Shown here: piece after piece, positions 14,834-21,839 of the stretch
Position numbering within the stretch: position 1 is the first letter of the stretch
How the letters are laid out: every line of letters begins with the position of its first letter
Origin: Prevotella sp. UBA2755
Lineage (GTDB): Bacteria > Bacteroidota > Bacteroidia > Bacteroidales > Bacteroidaceae
Length of the DNA: 28,713 bases
Direction: 5' to 3'
NCBI GenBank assembly: GCA_002353225.1
Contig: DEJF01000080.1
Location: 1 to 28,713, forward strand
Made by a program: the position numbers and the translations under genes
Notes under the pieces: model-generated
The model's database searches: none
What the model saw: the letters and a program-made list of their open reading frames with translations, nothing else
What the model was told of the DNA's origin: nothing

Positions 14834-15046
14834 ATGGCAAAGATCATAGTAAATGGTGAGGCGCAGGAAGTACAACTTCCACTCACCCTGACCGAGTTAA
14901 TCAAGCAGAATGACGTACAGCAGCCAGAAATGGTCAGTGTACAGGTGAATGAGGATTTCGCTGACCGCTCCGAATGGGATGGTATACAGATCAAGGAAGG
15001 TGACACTGTCGACTTCTTGTACTTCATGGGAGGAGGGGGGGTTTAG
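14834..15046 (+). CDS. ThiS/MoaD-like sulfur carrier with C-terminal GGGGV
   Basis: This is a 70-residue beta-grasp protein (MAKIIVNGEAQEVQLPLTL... ending GDTVDFLYFMGGGGV). ThiS and MoaD are adenylated and thiocarboxylated on a terminal Gly-Gly. Here one Val follows the glycines, so the tail must be trimmed before activation. A JAMM peptidase suited to that task is encoded two genes on. The arrangement resembles the carriers HcyS of Wolinella (extra Ala, homocysteine synthesis) and CysO of mycobacteria (cysteine synthesis) more than thiamine or molybdopterin synthesis, and no thi or moa gene is nearby. A run of seven G lies at the end of the gene and a TTCATAG array starts directly after the stop codon. 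Confidence 0.88.
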   Translation: MAKIIVNGEAQEVQLPLTLTELIKQNDVQQPEMVSVQVNEDFADRSEWDGIQIKEGDTVDFLYFMGGGGV

Positions 15047-15088
15047 TTCATAGTTCATAGTTAAGAGTTCATAGTTAAGAGTTCATAG
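15047..15088 (+). repeat. heptamer tandem array 5 (TTCATAG with TTAAGAG variants)
   Basis: There are six seven-base units in exact register: TTCATAG, TTCATAG, TTAAGAG, TTCATAG, TTAAGAG, TTCATAG. The array starts on the base after the stop codon of the sulfur-carrier gene and separates it from the activating-enzyme gene inside the operon. The alternating TTAAGAG unit is a two-base variant not seen in the other four arrays. Confidence 0.95.
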
Positions 15089-15097
15089 TTTTGTGTT

Positions 15098-15904
15098 ATG
15101 TACGATTTTACTGAAGAGCAGATACAACGTTACTCACGACATATCCTTTTACAGGATGTCGGCGTGGAGGGACAGGAGAAGATCCTCAATGCTAAGGTAC
15201 TCGTAGTGGGTGCTGGCGGATTGGGAGCCCCCGTCTCCCTTTATCTTGCGGCAGCAGGTATTGGTCGTATCGGCATTATTGATGCCGATGTGGTCGACCT
15301 CTCCAACTTACAACGCCAAGTCATTCATTTTACCAAGGACGTGGGAGTACCTAAAGTAGATAGTGCCAAGGAGAAAATCCTTGCCATCAACCCTGATGTG
15401 AAGGTGGATACCTTCCATGAGTTCCTATGGTCTGGCAATGCACTGGATATTATCAAGGAATATGACTTCATCGTTGATGGCACAGACAACTTTCCTGTGA
15501 AGTTTCTCATCAACGATGCCTGTGTGATGGCTGGCAAGCCCTTCTCGCATGGAGGCATCCTGCGTTTTAATGGACAGACGTTTACACATCTGCCTGGCAC
15601 AGCCTGCTACCGCTGTTTCTTCAAAGAGCCGCCACCCCCTGGAGCAGTACCCACCTGTTCACAGGCTGGTGTCTTAGGAGCCATCGCAGGTATGTTAGGT
15701 ACTATCCAGGCTGCGGAGACCTTGAAATATTTCACAGGTGTTGGTGAGTTGTTGACTAACCGTCTGCTGACTTTCGATGCCAAGACAATGCTGTTCCGTA
15801 CCATCCCTGTCAAACAACGTCCTTCGTGTGCCATCTGTGGTGAACACCCAACCATCACGAAGTTGATTGACTATGAACAGGCTGCATGTGACTTAAAACA
15901 TTAA
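15098..15904 (+). CDS. MoeB/ThiF/HesA-like sulfur-carrier adenylyltransferase
   Basis: This is a 268-residue E1-like enzyme. It has the N-terminal RYSRHILLQDVGVEGQEKI, the nucleotide loop VVGAGGLGAPVSLYLAAAG, DADVVDLSNLQRQ, the DGTDNFPVKFLIND motif, a probable catalytic Cys in GAVPTCSQAGVLG, and two CxxC zinc pairs (CYRC and CAIC). It adenylates the C-terminal glycine of a ThiS/MoaD-type partner so that sulfur can be loaded. It lacks the C-terminal rhodanese domain of the longer MoeBR/HesA forms, so sulfur must come from another protein, such as the TusA-like or desulfurase proteins of the same operon. It lies between the carrier and the JAMM peptidase and was chosen to start at the only nearby ATG. 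Confidence 0.92.
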   Translation: MYDFTEEQIQRYSRHILLQDVGVEGQEKILNAKVLVVGAGGLGAPVSLYLAAAGIGRIGIIDADVVDLSNLQRQVIHFTKDVGVPKVDSAKEKILAINPDVKVDTFHEFLWSGNALDIIKEYDFIVDGTDNFPVKFLINDACVMAGKPFSHGGILRFNGQTFTHLPGTACYRCFFKEPPPPGAVPTCSQAGVLGAIAGMLGTIQAAETLKYFTGVGELLTNRLLTFDAKTMLFRTIPVKQRPSCAICGEHPTITKLIDYEQAACDLKH

Positions 15905-15908
15905 AACG

Positions 15909-16295
15909 ATGAGAATCAACCAAAATGTCATTGACGAGATGATAGCACAGGCTCAGAAAGATGCCCCCAATGAGACCTGTGGCTATCTCTTGGGTGCTGA
16001 TGATGTCGTCACAGAAAACTACTGGATGGAGAATATCGACCATTCGTCAGAGCATTTCTCCTTTGCGCCTAAGGACCAGTTCGCTGCCTTGAAATACGCA
16101 CGTTCTAAGGGACTGAGGATTCTTGCCAACTGGCACAGCCATCCCGCTTCTCCCTCACGTCCTTCCCAAGAGGATCTTCGACTTGCCAACGATCCTACCA
16201 TCCGTTATGCCATCCTCTCATTACATGAGGGCATCCACCTCAACTCCTTTAAGATTCTTAATGGGGAGGTGATCAATAAGGAACAGCATCTGTGA
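15909..16295 (+). CDS. JAMM/MPN+ metallopeptidase (Mec/HcyD-like)
   Basis: This 128-residue M67-type zinc peptidase has the complete JAMM motif: an early Glu in NETCGYLLG and WHSHPASPSRPSQED, which fits HxHx(10)D with the usual Ser. In bacteria these peptidases act on ThiS-like carriers. They remove extra C-terminal residues to expose Gly-Gly, or release cysteine or homocysteine formed on the carrier. Being the last gene after the carrier ending GGGGV and its E1-like enzyme, that is the expected role. It starts four bases after the previous gene. Its last 23 bases overlap the convergent tcdA gene. Confidence 0.93.
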   Translation: MRINQNVIDEMIAQAQKDAPNETCGYLLGADDVVTENYWMENIDHSSEHFSFAPKDQFAALKYARSKGLRILANWHSHPASPSRPSQEDLRLANDPTIRYAILSLHEGIHLNSFKILNGEVINKEQHL

Positions 16296-17082
16296 TGTCC
16301 TGTATCACAAGACCCGCAAGCATAAAACCAAAGATGGCGGTGATATGGGCGAGAGTACCATTGATTTGCGCTTTGGAAGAGCACCACTCATGGTTCAACA
16401 GCGTAGGATCTCCAGGTCCGTTTTTCGCCTTAGGGCACATACACTGCTCTGTGCCACAGGTAGCGTTATGACCTCTGTTCTGTAAGAGTTCATCAGAGAA
16501 GACACATTGGAATTTCCGCTTCGGGAAGCGTTTCTGTTTCTTGAAGCGGTTTCTTAACGCGCGAGCCAACGGGTCACCCTTCACCTTCCAGAACTCAGCC
16601 ACTTGGATCTTCGTAGGGTCGAGTTTCAAAGCAGCACCCATGGACGAGAAGAACTTCGCCTTTGTCTGACAGGCGAGTTCGATGAGTAATGCCTTGTCCT
16701 TCAGAGAGTCAATGGCATCAATGATATAATCGTAAGTCTCTATCTGAAACTCATGAGCAGTCTCTTCCGTGAAAATCTTCTGTAGTGCCACTATCTCCGC
16801 ACTGGGATTGATCGACAGCAAACGTTCTTTCAGCGCTTCCACTTTCACCTGTCCTACCGTCTCCGTAGTAGCCATTAACTGACGGTTGATGTTGGTGATG
16901 CACACACGGTCGGAGTCGACGATCGTCAACTGCCGGACACCACTGCGCACCAGACTCTCAGCACACCAAGAGCCGACACCGCCTACACCAAAGATTATCA
17001 CCCGTTGCTGGGCAATATGGTCTACCACCTCATTGCCCAGCAATAGTTCCGTACGTCTGAATATCGCTTTTTCTATTGCCAT
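16273..17082 (-). CDS. tcdA: tRNA threonylcarbamoyladenosine dehydratase TcdA
   Basis: This 269-residue E1-like protein of the YgdL/CsdL group has FGVGGVGSWCAESLVRSGV (nucleotide loop), VDSDRVCITNINRQLMA and DAIDSLKDKALLI. It lacks the CxxC zinc pairs of MoeB/ThiF. TcdA uses ATP to dehydrate t6A37 to cyclic ct6A in tRNAs reading ANN codons. In E. coli it partners with the CsdA/CsdE desulfurase system, so it has a sulfur connection, although this gene is on the opposite strand to the sulfur operon. It follows ridA with a four-base gap on the minus strand and its end overlaps the JAMM gene by 23 bases. Confidence 0.93.
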   Translation of the reverse strand: MAIEKAIFRRTELLLGNEVVDHIAQQRVIIFGVGGVGSWCAESLVRSGVRQLTIVDSDRVCITNINRQLMATTETVGQVKVEALKERLLSINPSAEIVALQKIFTEETAHEFQIETYDYIIDAIDSLKDKALLIELACQTKAKFFSSMGAALKLDPTKIQVAEFWKVKGDPLARALRNRFKKQKRFPKRKFQCVFSDELLQNRGHNATCGTEQCMCPKAKNGPGDPTLLNHEWCSSKAQINGTLAHITAIFGFMLAGLVIQDITDAVPY

Positions 17083-17086
17083 CTTC

Positions 17087-17461
17087 TTATAGTTCTGCTA
17101 CAACCTCAATCTCTACCAATGCTCCTTTTGGCAGAGCCTTCACGGCAACAGCGGAACGGGCGGGATAAGGCTGTGAGAAGAACTCGGCATAGATATTATT
17201 CATTTCCGCGAAGTCTGCCATATCTGCTAAGAACACCGTCGTCTTCACGACATGGCTCATATTGATACCAGCCTCTTCCAGCACAGCCTTCACATTATTC
17301 AGAGACTGACGGGTTTGCTCTTGGATGCCACCCTCAACGAAACTTCCCGTATTCGGGTCGATGGGAATCTGTCCAGATGTATAAATCAGGTTTCCCACTT
17401 GAATTGCCTGACTATATGGTCCAATAGCCGCAGGCGCTTTTTTGGTGTTGATTGCTTTCAT
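17087..17461 (-). CDS. ridA: RidA-family 2-iminobutanoate/2-iminopropanoate deaminase
   Basis: This 124-residue protein has the RidA signature: APAAIGPYSQAIQVGNLIYTSGQIPIDPNTG, the active-site Arg in PARSAVAVKALPKGALVEIEVVAEL, and the usual length. It hydrolyses reactive enamines and imines released by PLP enzymes such as threonine dehydratase and C-S lyases. Since the neighbouring operons encode several PLP enzymes that make 2-aminoacrylate, a protective role is sensible. It is the first gene of a two-gene unit with tcdA. A TATCTTTG box lies 18-25 bases upstream on the minus strand. Confidence 0.96.
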   Translation of the reverse strand: MKAINTKKAPAAIGPYSQAIQVGNLIYTSGQIPIDPNTGSFVEGGIQEQTRQSLNNVKAVLEEAGINMSHVVKTTVFLADMADFAEMNNIYAEFFSQPYPARSAVAVKALPKGALVEIEVVAEL

Positions 17462-17478
17462 ATCTCACTATTTTTCGG

Positions 17479-17486
17479 CAAAGATA
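17479..17486 (-). promoter_or_regulatory. -7 box of the ridA-tcdA promoter
   Basis: On the minus strand this reads TATCTTTG, a full match to TAnnTTTG, ending 17 bases before the ridA ATG. Operator C (17545-17562) lies about 67 bp upstream of it, so ridA may share control, but the spacing differs from the three plus-strand promoters. Confidence 0.6.
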
Positions 17487-17544
17487 CGAAATTGTTTTCA
17501 ATCATCCATCATTCCTTTATATCATTTTACAACAGAAGGTATCT

Positions 17545-17616
17545 ATACCTAATTTATGGTATATAAAAATGCCATTCAAAGGGTATTGTGGGAATGTGGA
17601 TTTCGCCGTACCTTTG
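17545..17616 (+). promoter_or_regulatory. sulfur-type operator and promoter C (leader-SusCD operon)
   Basis: ATACCTAATTTATGGTAT lies at 17545-17562, GGTATTGTG at 17582-17590 and the -7 box TACCTTTG at 17609-17616. The palindrome centre is 55.5 bp upstream of the box. GGTATTGTG lies 27 bases upstream of the box, exactly as at promoter A. The 5' leader from about 17621 to 17687 includes a small TGTCT-TAG-AGACA hairpin (17641-17653). Confidence 0.75.
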
Positions 17617-17687
17617 CATCGTCGAAAAGACAAAATAACGTGTCTTAGAGACAGCGTAACAAAATAACAAATAAAAAGGAAAGAAAA

Positions 17688-17864
17688 ATGAAAACAATGA
17701 TGATGAACATGCGAATGTGTTGCTGTTGTTGTAGCAGCATGCAGATGATGCGTAATGATAAGGAGGAGAGAAGTAACCAACACATTATTAATATATATAA
17801 AGAACGACAAGAACATGAGAAAATCAGTATTCACCATAGCATTGCTCTTAGGGCTGCAAGTTAG
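17688..17864 (+). CDS. Cys/Met-rich leader peptide (candidate sulfur-responsive attenuator)
   Basis: This 58-codon ORF begins MKTMMMNMRMCCCCC. Codons 11-15 are five consecutive Cys codons (TGT TGC TGT TGT TGT at 17718-17732) and nine of the first 21 codons are Met, so 14 of 21 residues contain sulfur. A purine-rich AAAAAGGAAAG precedes the ATG, rare in this window. The ORF runs past the start codon of the binding-protein gene (17815) in another frame and stops at 17864, a 50-base overlap. It sits between operator C and a transport operon. Cys-rich leader peptides act as cysteine-responsive attenuators in mycobacteria. By analogy, ribosomes would stall here when charged Cys- or Met-tRNA is scarce. 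No terminator hairpin is visible downstream, so a translational mechanism is more likely than transcriptional attenuation. Confidence 0.75.
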   Translation: MKTMMMNMRMCCCCCSSMQMMRNDKEERSNQHIINIYKERQEHEKISIHHSIALRAAS

Positions 17865-18708
17865 TCTGACAGCCGGAGCACAGAACGAGCAGGTAACCCT
17901 CCGCGTACAGAATGCCGTACGCCCATTGGTAGAGAAATGGGTTGCCGAGTATACAAAAACCAACCATAACACCGCTTTCCAAATCGTTTCGGGGAAAGCC
18001 ACCAACACAGAACATCAGATATCATTTGTAACAGAGCAGGATGCCGAGGCTGTATTCTTTGCCCGCTATGCCGTACTGCCCGTGGTGACGAAATCGTCGG
18101 AGGCAGCACAGTTGCTGGGCAGCAAGCGTCTGAATGCCAAGAAGTTGAAGAGTCTTTTCTTCGTGAAAGACGAGTTTGACGATGACACGAAGGAGAGCAA
18201 GGCAGAGCAAGCGCTTCATATCTACACAGGTAATAGTCAGCAGTCGGCATCCAGAGCCTATGCCCAGAGTTTCAAGCAGGAGACGAGTTCGTTTAAGGGT
18301 AAAAAGATTTCAGGTGATGACAGTTTCCTTAATACCGCATTGAGCCGCGACCCGTTAGGTATCGCCATCAACTCACTCTCCAACATCTTCGATTTGCAGA
18401 GCCGTCAGTTACGCAGTAACCTCACCCTCGTGCCACTAGATATTGACAAGCATGGTGAGCAGATACTCGACGAGGCTCGTCTGGATGACATCATCCTGTT
18501 GTTGGAGCAACAGCATTACGCGGAGATTCCTACAGGTAAGATAGGACTTGAATACGATCATCACGACAGTCAGTTGAACGATTTCGTTCGCTGGATATTG
18601 ACTGACGGAAACAAATACATTCATGAGTATGGCTTGTTGCAACTCCCACAGAAGGAGTTGACGGCACAGTTGCGTCGCACAGAGCAACAAGACCTCGCAC
18701 AGAAATAA
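17815..18708 (+). CDS. periplasmic substrate-binding protein, PstS-like
   Basis: This 297-residue protein starts MRKSVFTIALLLGLQVSLTAGAQ, a clear signal peptide. The rest resembles type II periplasmic binding proteins of the phosphate/sulfate/molybdate kind (VLPVVTKSSEAAQLLGSKRLNAKKLKSLFFVKDE; TGNSQQSASRAYAQSF; DPLGIAINSLSNIFD). The ligand is not readable. An ATG 60 bases upstream is in frame, but those 20 residues are the DNA of the leader peptide and would bury the signal sequence. No ABC permease or ATPase follows; instead SusC/SusD genes do, so it may pass a sulfur-containing ligand from the outer-membrane transporter to another carrier. Its start codon lies inside the leader ORF, which would couple their translation. 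Confidence 0.75.
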   Translation: MRKSVFTIALLLGLQVSLTAGAQNEQVTLRVQNAVRPLVEKWVAEYTKTNHNTAFQIVSGKATNTEHQISFVTEQDAEAVFFARYAVLPVVTKSSEAAQLLGSKRLNAKKLKSLFFVKDEFDDDTKESKAEQALHIYTGNSQQSASRAYAQSFKQETSSFKGKKISGDDSFLNTALSRDPLGIAINSLSNIFDLQSRQLRSNLTLVPLDIDKHGEQILDEARLDDIILLLEQQHYAEIPTGKIGLEYDHHDSQLNDFVRWILTDGNKYIHEYGLLQLPQKELTAQLRRTEQQDLAQK

Positions 18709-18730
18709 ATCAGGTAGAAAGGGTAAAAAG

Positions 18731-21700
18731 ATGAAAACGAGATTAGTGCTATTTCTAATAGTGCTGGCTACGGTATTGCCGTCAGCCGCACAGACCACCA
18801 TCACGGGTCATATCGTGGATGCCCGTACAGGAGAGTCGTTAATAGGAGCCTCCGTGGTCCCCAAGTCAAGCAAGGAGTTAGGTGCCGTGACAGACGTAGA
18901 TGGTAACTTCACCTTGGTAACCAATGTGGAACTGCCCCTCACCCTGAGTGTCCAGTATGTAGGCTATCGTCCACAGGAGGTGGATGTCTATGATGCCTCC
19001 GAGCCAGTGGATATCCAGTTGAGCGATAATGCCAGTCGCCTGAACGAGGTCGTAGTCATTGGCTACGGTGAGCAGAAACGTCTGGAACTGACCAGTGCCA
19101 TCTCCAGTGTAAGCAGTGAGGTGTTGCGCCAGCAGAACAACTCCGTGGAGAGTGCATTGCAAGGTGCCGTGGCGGGTCTGAATGTCACCCAGACCAGTGG
19201 ACAGCCGGGTGCCGCCAGCATCATCCGCATCCGTGGCGGTAACTCCATCACAGGAGGTAACGAGCCATTATATGTCATCGACGGTTTTATTGTCTATAAC
19301 GATCCCGCCTCCACTCGTACAGGAGCCAAGACCAGTGATGCGACACTCGACCCGCTCGCCTTCCTGAATCCTGCCGATATCGAGAGTATCGAGGTGTTGA
19401 AAGACGTGAGTGCCACTGCTATCTATGGTACCCGTGGTGCCAATGGTGTCATTATCATCACGACCAAGAAGGGTTCACATGGACGTAACAACATTACCTA
19501 TAACGCCTCTTTCGGGTGGAGCACGATTGGTAAGAAACTGAACTATCTGAATGCCCAGCAGTGGGTAGGACTCTGGAACGAGTTATATGATAATGGGGAG
19601 GTGGGTTATCATATCGACACCCCCACCCAGAGTTACGACTGGCAGGATGCTGCATTACGCACTGGTTTCTCGCAGGAACACCAGTTATCAGCAGTCGGCG
19701 GTGATGAGATCTCCCGTTATAGTATCAGTGGTGGCTATAAGAGTCAGGATGGTATCCTGAAAGGTACCGGGTTGAAACGTTATGTGGGTCGCGCCAACTA
19801 CGAGCGTAACATCTTCAAGACCCTGTTGGTGGGTGTCAATGCCAATGGTGCCTATAACAAGGTGACGGGTGTCGCTGACAATAGTGGCAGTATGTTCTCA
19901 CCCAGTCCTTGGGTGGCAGCCATCTCCCATACCCCATACACATCTATCTATAATGCTGACGGCACGTATAACTACGAGCCTACTCCAACCAGTGTGGATA
20001 TCTATAACGGACGAGTAGGTAACCCTATCAGTGACTTAGAGAATACGAAGGCAGAGACTGAGAATACCCGTTTTATCGGAACGGGCTTTGCGGAGTGGAC
20101 CGTTATCCCACAATTGAAGTTGAAGGCGAGTCTGGGTGCCGATATCTCGAATACCCGTCAGAGTTACTATGCCCCCTCTTATACTACCGGCGGTCTTGCC
20201 AACAACGGCTATGCGTCAGTAGGACAGACGAAGACCACGACATGGCAGACAGAGTACACGGCGACTTACAGCAATGTCTTCAAGCGTGTACACTCCCTGA
20301 CGGCATTATTGGGTTATACCGCACAGCACACCGACCGCAGCAGTGTCGCTACTACTTCCTATGGTTTCAGCAACGATGCCACAGGTTATGATAATCTGGG
20401 AGCCGCTGCCACTACATTACCATCTGTCAGCAGTCATTATATCTCCACCTTGCAGTCGTGGATCGGTCGTGTGAACTATAGTTATGACTCCCGTTATAAT
20501 GCCTCACTGACATTACGTGCCGACGGTTCCAGCCGTTTTGCCGACAACCACCGCTGGGGCTGGTTCCCCTCCTTGGGTCTGTCTTGGAATATCGACCGTG
20601 AAAAATGGCTCCACTTAGGTAAGAGTGTTGACTTCCTCCAGTTGCGTGCCTCTATCGGTACGGTGGGTAACCAGGAGATTGGTGACTATCAGTTTGCTGC
20701 CAATGTAGTACCTCGCACGGTAATTATCAATAACCAAAAGGCTACGAGTTACATCATTGAGAATAAGTCGAACCCAGACCTGAAATGGGAGACAACGACC
20801 TCCTATAATATAGGACTGAGCACTGGTTTCTTCCAGAATCGTCTGACTGTCACGTTGGATGCTTATTATAAGAAAACCAAGGATCTGCTGCTGGACGTTC
20901 CTGTTGAGCAGGTGACAGGTTTCTCCACTGTTCTCCGTAATGTGGGCTCTGTAACAAACAAGGGTGTGGAACTGGAGATTGGTGGTGTACTGATAGACAA
21001 CAAGAACTGGAAGTGGAACGTGAACGGTAATATCGCCCATAACAAGAACGAGGTGACCAGTCTGGGCGACTCAGAGTATTTCCTGCCCGACTTTGCGGCA
21101 GTGGGCACTTTACAGTATATCAATCCGCTGATTGTCAAGGTGGGTGAACCGCTCGGTACTTTTTACGGTTATCGCTTCAAAGGTATCATCCAGTCGGACG
21201 AGGATCTCAGCAGTCTGCCTGCACAGACCATCTCTACCGTAGAGCCAGGCAACCCAAAGTTCGAGGATGTCAATGGCGATGGTGTGGTGAACGAGCAAGA
21301 CCGTGTGGTATTGGGCAATATCCAGCCAAAGTTCACCTATGGCTTCAATACGAAGGTTGCCTATAAGAACTGGGACCTCTTCGTCAGCATCAGCGGTAGT
21401 TATGGCAACAAATTATTCAATGCACTCGCCTGTCGCTTAGACCGTGGTAACGGCTATTATTACAATCCCCTTGCCGAGGTTGCCAACCGCTGGACAGTTA
21501 CCAACCCCAGCAATACGATCCAGAAAGCAAGTAGTGCCACCTCTATCTATGCGGACGACCGTTTTGTGGAGAATGCCAGTTACTTGAAGTTCCGCAATAT
21601 CCAGTTGGGCTATACCCTGCCTGTCCCACAGATTACCAAGGACGCGAAACTGCGTCTGTATGTGTCGCTACAGAACTTCTTCACGATTACCAAGTATAGT

Positions 21701-21823
21701 GGTTACGACCCAGAGGCTAACCGTAACGGTATCGATGAGACCAGTGCCTTGTATCAGGGAGTAGACTATGGTGCCTATCCTGCCGCCAAGACCGTGTTAG
21801 TTGGCTTTAACATCACATTATAA
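18731..21823 (+). CDS. SusC/RagA-family TonB-dependent outer-membrane transporter
   Basis: This 1030-residue protein has a signal peptide (MKTRLVLFLIVLATVLPSAAQ), a carboxypeptidase-regulatory-like domain (ITGHIVDARTGESLIGASVV, about residues 23-105), the TonB-interacting and plug region (LNEVVVIGYGEQKRLELTSAISSV; YVIDGFIVYND; IEVLKDVSATAIYGTRGANGVIIITTKKG) and a long beta-barrel ending AKTVLVGFNITL. SusC proteins import ligands captured by the SusD lipoprotein at the cell surface, using TonB energy. Most SusC/SusD pairs serve glycans. Here no glycoside hydrolase is in the operon, and the operator and leader peptide point to a sulfur-containing ligand instead. The gap to the preceding gene is 22 bases. 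Confidence 0.96.
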   Translation: MKTRLVLFLIVLATVLPSAAQTTITGHIVDARTGESLIGASVVPKSSKELGAVTDVDGNFTLVTNVELPLTLSVQYVGYRPQEVDVYDASEPVDIQLSDNASRLNEVVVIGYGEQKRLELTSAISSVSSEVLRQQNNSVESALQGAVAGLNVTQTSGQPGAASIIRIRGGNSITGGNEPLYVIDGFIVYNDPASTRTGAKTSDATLDPLAFLNPADIESIEVLKDVSATAIYGTRGANGVIIITTKKGSHGRNNITYNASFGWSTIGKKLNYLNAQQWVGLWNELYDNGEVGYHIDTPTQSYDWQDAALRTGFSQEHQLSAVGGDEISRYSISGGYKSQDGILKGTGLKRYVGRANYERNIFKTLLVGVNANGAYNKVTGVADNSGSMFSPSPWVAAISHTPYTSIYNADGTYNYEPTPTSVDIYNGRVGNPISDLENTKAETENTRFIGTGFAEWTVIPQLKLKASLGADISNTRQSYYAPSYTTGGLANNGYASVGQTKTTTWQTEYTATYSNVFKRVHSLTALLGYTAQHTDRSSVATTSYGFSNDATGYDNLGAAATTLPSVSSHYISTLQSWIGRVNYSYDSRYNASLTLRADGSSRFADNHRWGWFPSLGLSWNIDREKWLHLGKSVDFLQLRASIGTVGNQEIGDYQFAANVVPRTVIINNQKATSYIIENKSNPDLKWETTTSYNIGLSTGFFQNRLTVTLDAYYKKTKDLLLDVPVEQVTGFSTVLRNVGSVTNKGVELEIGGVLIDNKNWKWNVNGNIAHNKNEVTSLGDSEYFLPDFAAVGTLQYINPLIVKVGEPLGTFYGYRFKGIIQSDEDLSSLPAQTISTVEPGNPKFEDVNGDGVVNEQDRVVLGNIQPKFTYGFNTKVAYKNWDLFVSISGSYGNKLFNALACRLDRGNGYYYNPLAEVANRWTVTNPSNTIQKASSATSIYADDRFVENASYLKFRNIQLGYTLPVPQITKDAKLRLYVSLQNFFTITKYSGYDPEANRNGIDETSALYQGVDYGAYPAAKTVLVGFNITL

Positions 21824-21839
21824 CGAGATAACGAAAATT

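Noticed and set aside
16273..17082. tcdA as a second activating enzyme for the ThiS-like carrier
   Set aside because: It lacks the CxxC pairs of MoeB/ThiF and matches TcdA/CsdL, and it is on the opposite strand with its own promoter shared with ridA.
17760..17770. Strong Shine-Dalgarno-like AAGGAGGAGAG
   Set aside because: No start codon follows at 5-12 bases; the next gene starts 45 bases on. It is part of the leader ORF (codons K-E-E-R).
17755..17814. Upstream ATG that would lengthen the binding protein by 20 residues
   Set aside because: It would place a basic, polar segment before the signal peptide starting at 17815, and the DNA is explained by the leader ORF in another frame.
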